A stretch of 61,291 bases of DNA from Bacillota bacterium (GTDB lineage Bacteria > Bacillota > Bacilli > Alicyclobacillales > SLC66): contig JAJZEE010000005.1 of NCBI GenBank assembly GCA_021805735.1, positions 1 to 61,291 of the forward strand, in the 5' to 3' direction. Below are positions 61,081 to 61,291 of the stretch, one piece after another. The notes below the pieces were generated by a model, which was not told where the DNA came from, did no database searches, and was given only the letters and a program-made list of their open reading frames with translations. Positions within the stretch are counted from its first letter, which is position 1. Each line of letters opens with the position of its first letter. The position numbers and the translations under genes are program-made.

Positions 61081-61291
61081 AAGACATCTCCTCTCAGAGG
61101 TATGTAATCTCTGCATGGATTGATTGTATCTCTGCCAGAGTAATCCAGCGTCTATCCGCAAGGGGAAATTGGGGCGATCCGCCTCTATCCGCAGATAGAT
61201 GAGACAGGAGCGGGTCTAGTCGACCAAGCGGGAAGATGGGGTCAGTCGACCAGGTGGTTGCGGATCGCAAAGACAACGGCCTGAGTCCGAG
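61081..61291. other. Upstream region of the ABC exporter with short direct repeats
   Basis: No convincing gene; an antisense frame at 61094-61276 lacks a ribosome-binding site. AGTCGACCA occurs twice (61218-61226 and 61244-61252, 26-base pitch), a possible regulator site for the exporter, which is transcribed leftward from here. Confidence 0.35.

Noticed and set aside
1-61291. CRISPR array
   Set aside because: No set of regularly spaced identical repeats with unique spacers was seen; the repeats present are pairs or dispersed elements.

Overview
The window is a moderately GC-rich bacterial chromosome segment. It most likely comes from an acidophilic or environmental Bacillales relative near Alicyclobacillaceae; that placement is inferred from gene content and order, not from a marker-tree calculation. 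Supporting signs are bacillithiol genes (bshA, bshB1), a spore-formation membrane gene (ylbJ), Rex, DnaD, a c-di-AMP riboswitch, and an order that follows the Bacillus subtilis aroF(C)-aroB ... trp-tyrA ... ypiB ... ypjA ... dapB-mgsA-bshB1-bshA ... birA-panB-panC ... dinG ... ypmA-ypmB ... asnS-dnaD neighbourhood, with many losses and insertions.

Region 1 (1-3.2 kb) is the right end of an integrative element: three small minus-strand genes, a cluster of TGTC-type repeats, a tyrosine recombinase and a tRNA-Gly(CCC) whose 3' end faces the integrase. Paired 8-bp boxes flank the integrase gene and look like arm-type sites. Region 2 (3.4-17.4 kb) holds lutABC (lactate oxidation), a nitroreductase, a TOPRIM protein, a GNAT acetyltransferase, a two-subunit 3-oxoacid CoA-transferase, an RluA-type pseudouridine synthase, three tandem M42 aminopeptidase paralogues (the third apparently inactive) and aroC-aroB. 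AroB carries an odd acidic N-terminal extension.

Region 3 (17.5-22.1 kb) is a scar where aroH/trpE would be expected. It contains an AT-rich membrane gene, a broken polymorphic toxin with its intact immunity gene, an RHS/YD-repeat fragment, a RelE-type toxin-antitoxin pair beside a dead IS1634-like transposase, and an IS630-like fragment. Region 4 (22.1-27.9 kb) is a tightly overlapping trpDCFBA-tyrA operon closed by a terminator; trpE and trpG are not in the window.

Region 5 (28-36.6 kb) has a helicase-associated-domain protein, ypiB, a complete c-di-AMP (ydaO-type) riboswitch with promoter and terminator controlling an unrecognised 161-aa protein, ypjA, YitT, YkvI, UppP and YlbJ. Region 6 (36.5-44.3 kb) runs dapB (directly preceded by a 22-codon stump of ypjD), mgsA, bshB1, bshA, a biotin ligase without the DNA-binding domain, panB, panC and a TPR protein. 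Region 7 (44.3-59.4 kb) has a DinG helicase with a degenerate exonuclease domain, a secreted or anchored unknown, rex, an MTA phosphorylase, an MTA/SAH deaminase, surE, ypmA, ypmB, a membrane protein coupled to a short FtsH-like protease, asnS, dnaD, coaA and an FtsJ-like methyltransferase. An ABC exporter (ATPase plus permease, minus strand) ends the window.

The most unusual DNA-level signal is a family of intergenic elements with four diverged copies (about 7.2, 18.3, 37.5 and 55.0 kb). They share a leader ending in GAAAAACCCGCT; two copies continue into long hairpins whose arms differ in sequence but still pair, around conserved unpaired boxes.
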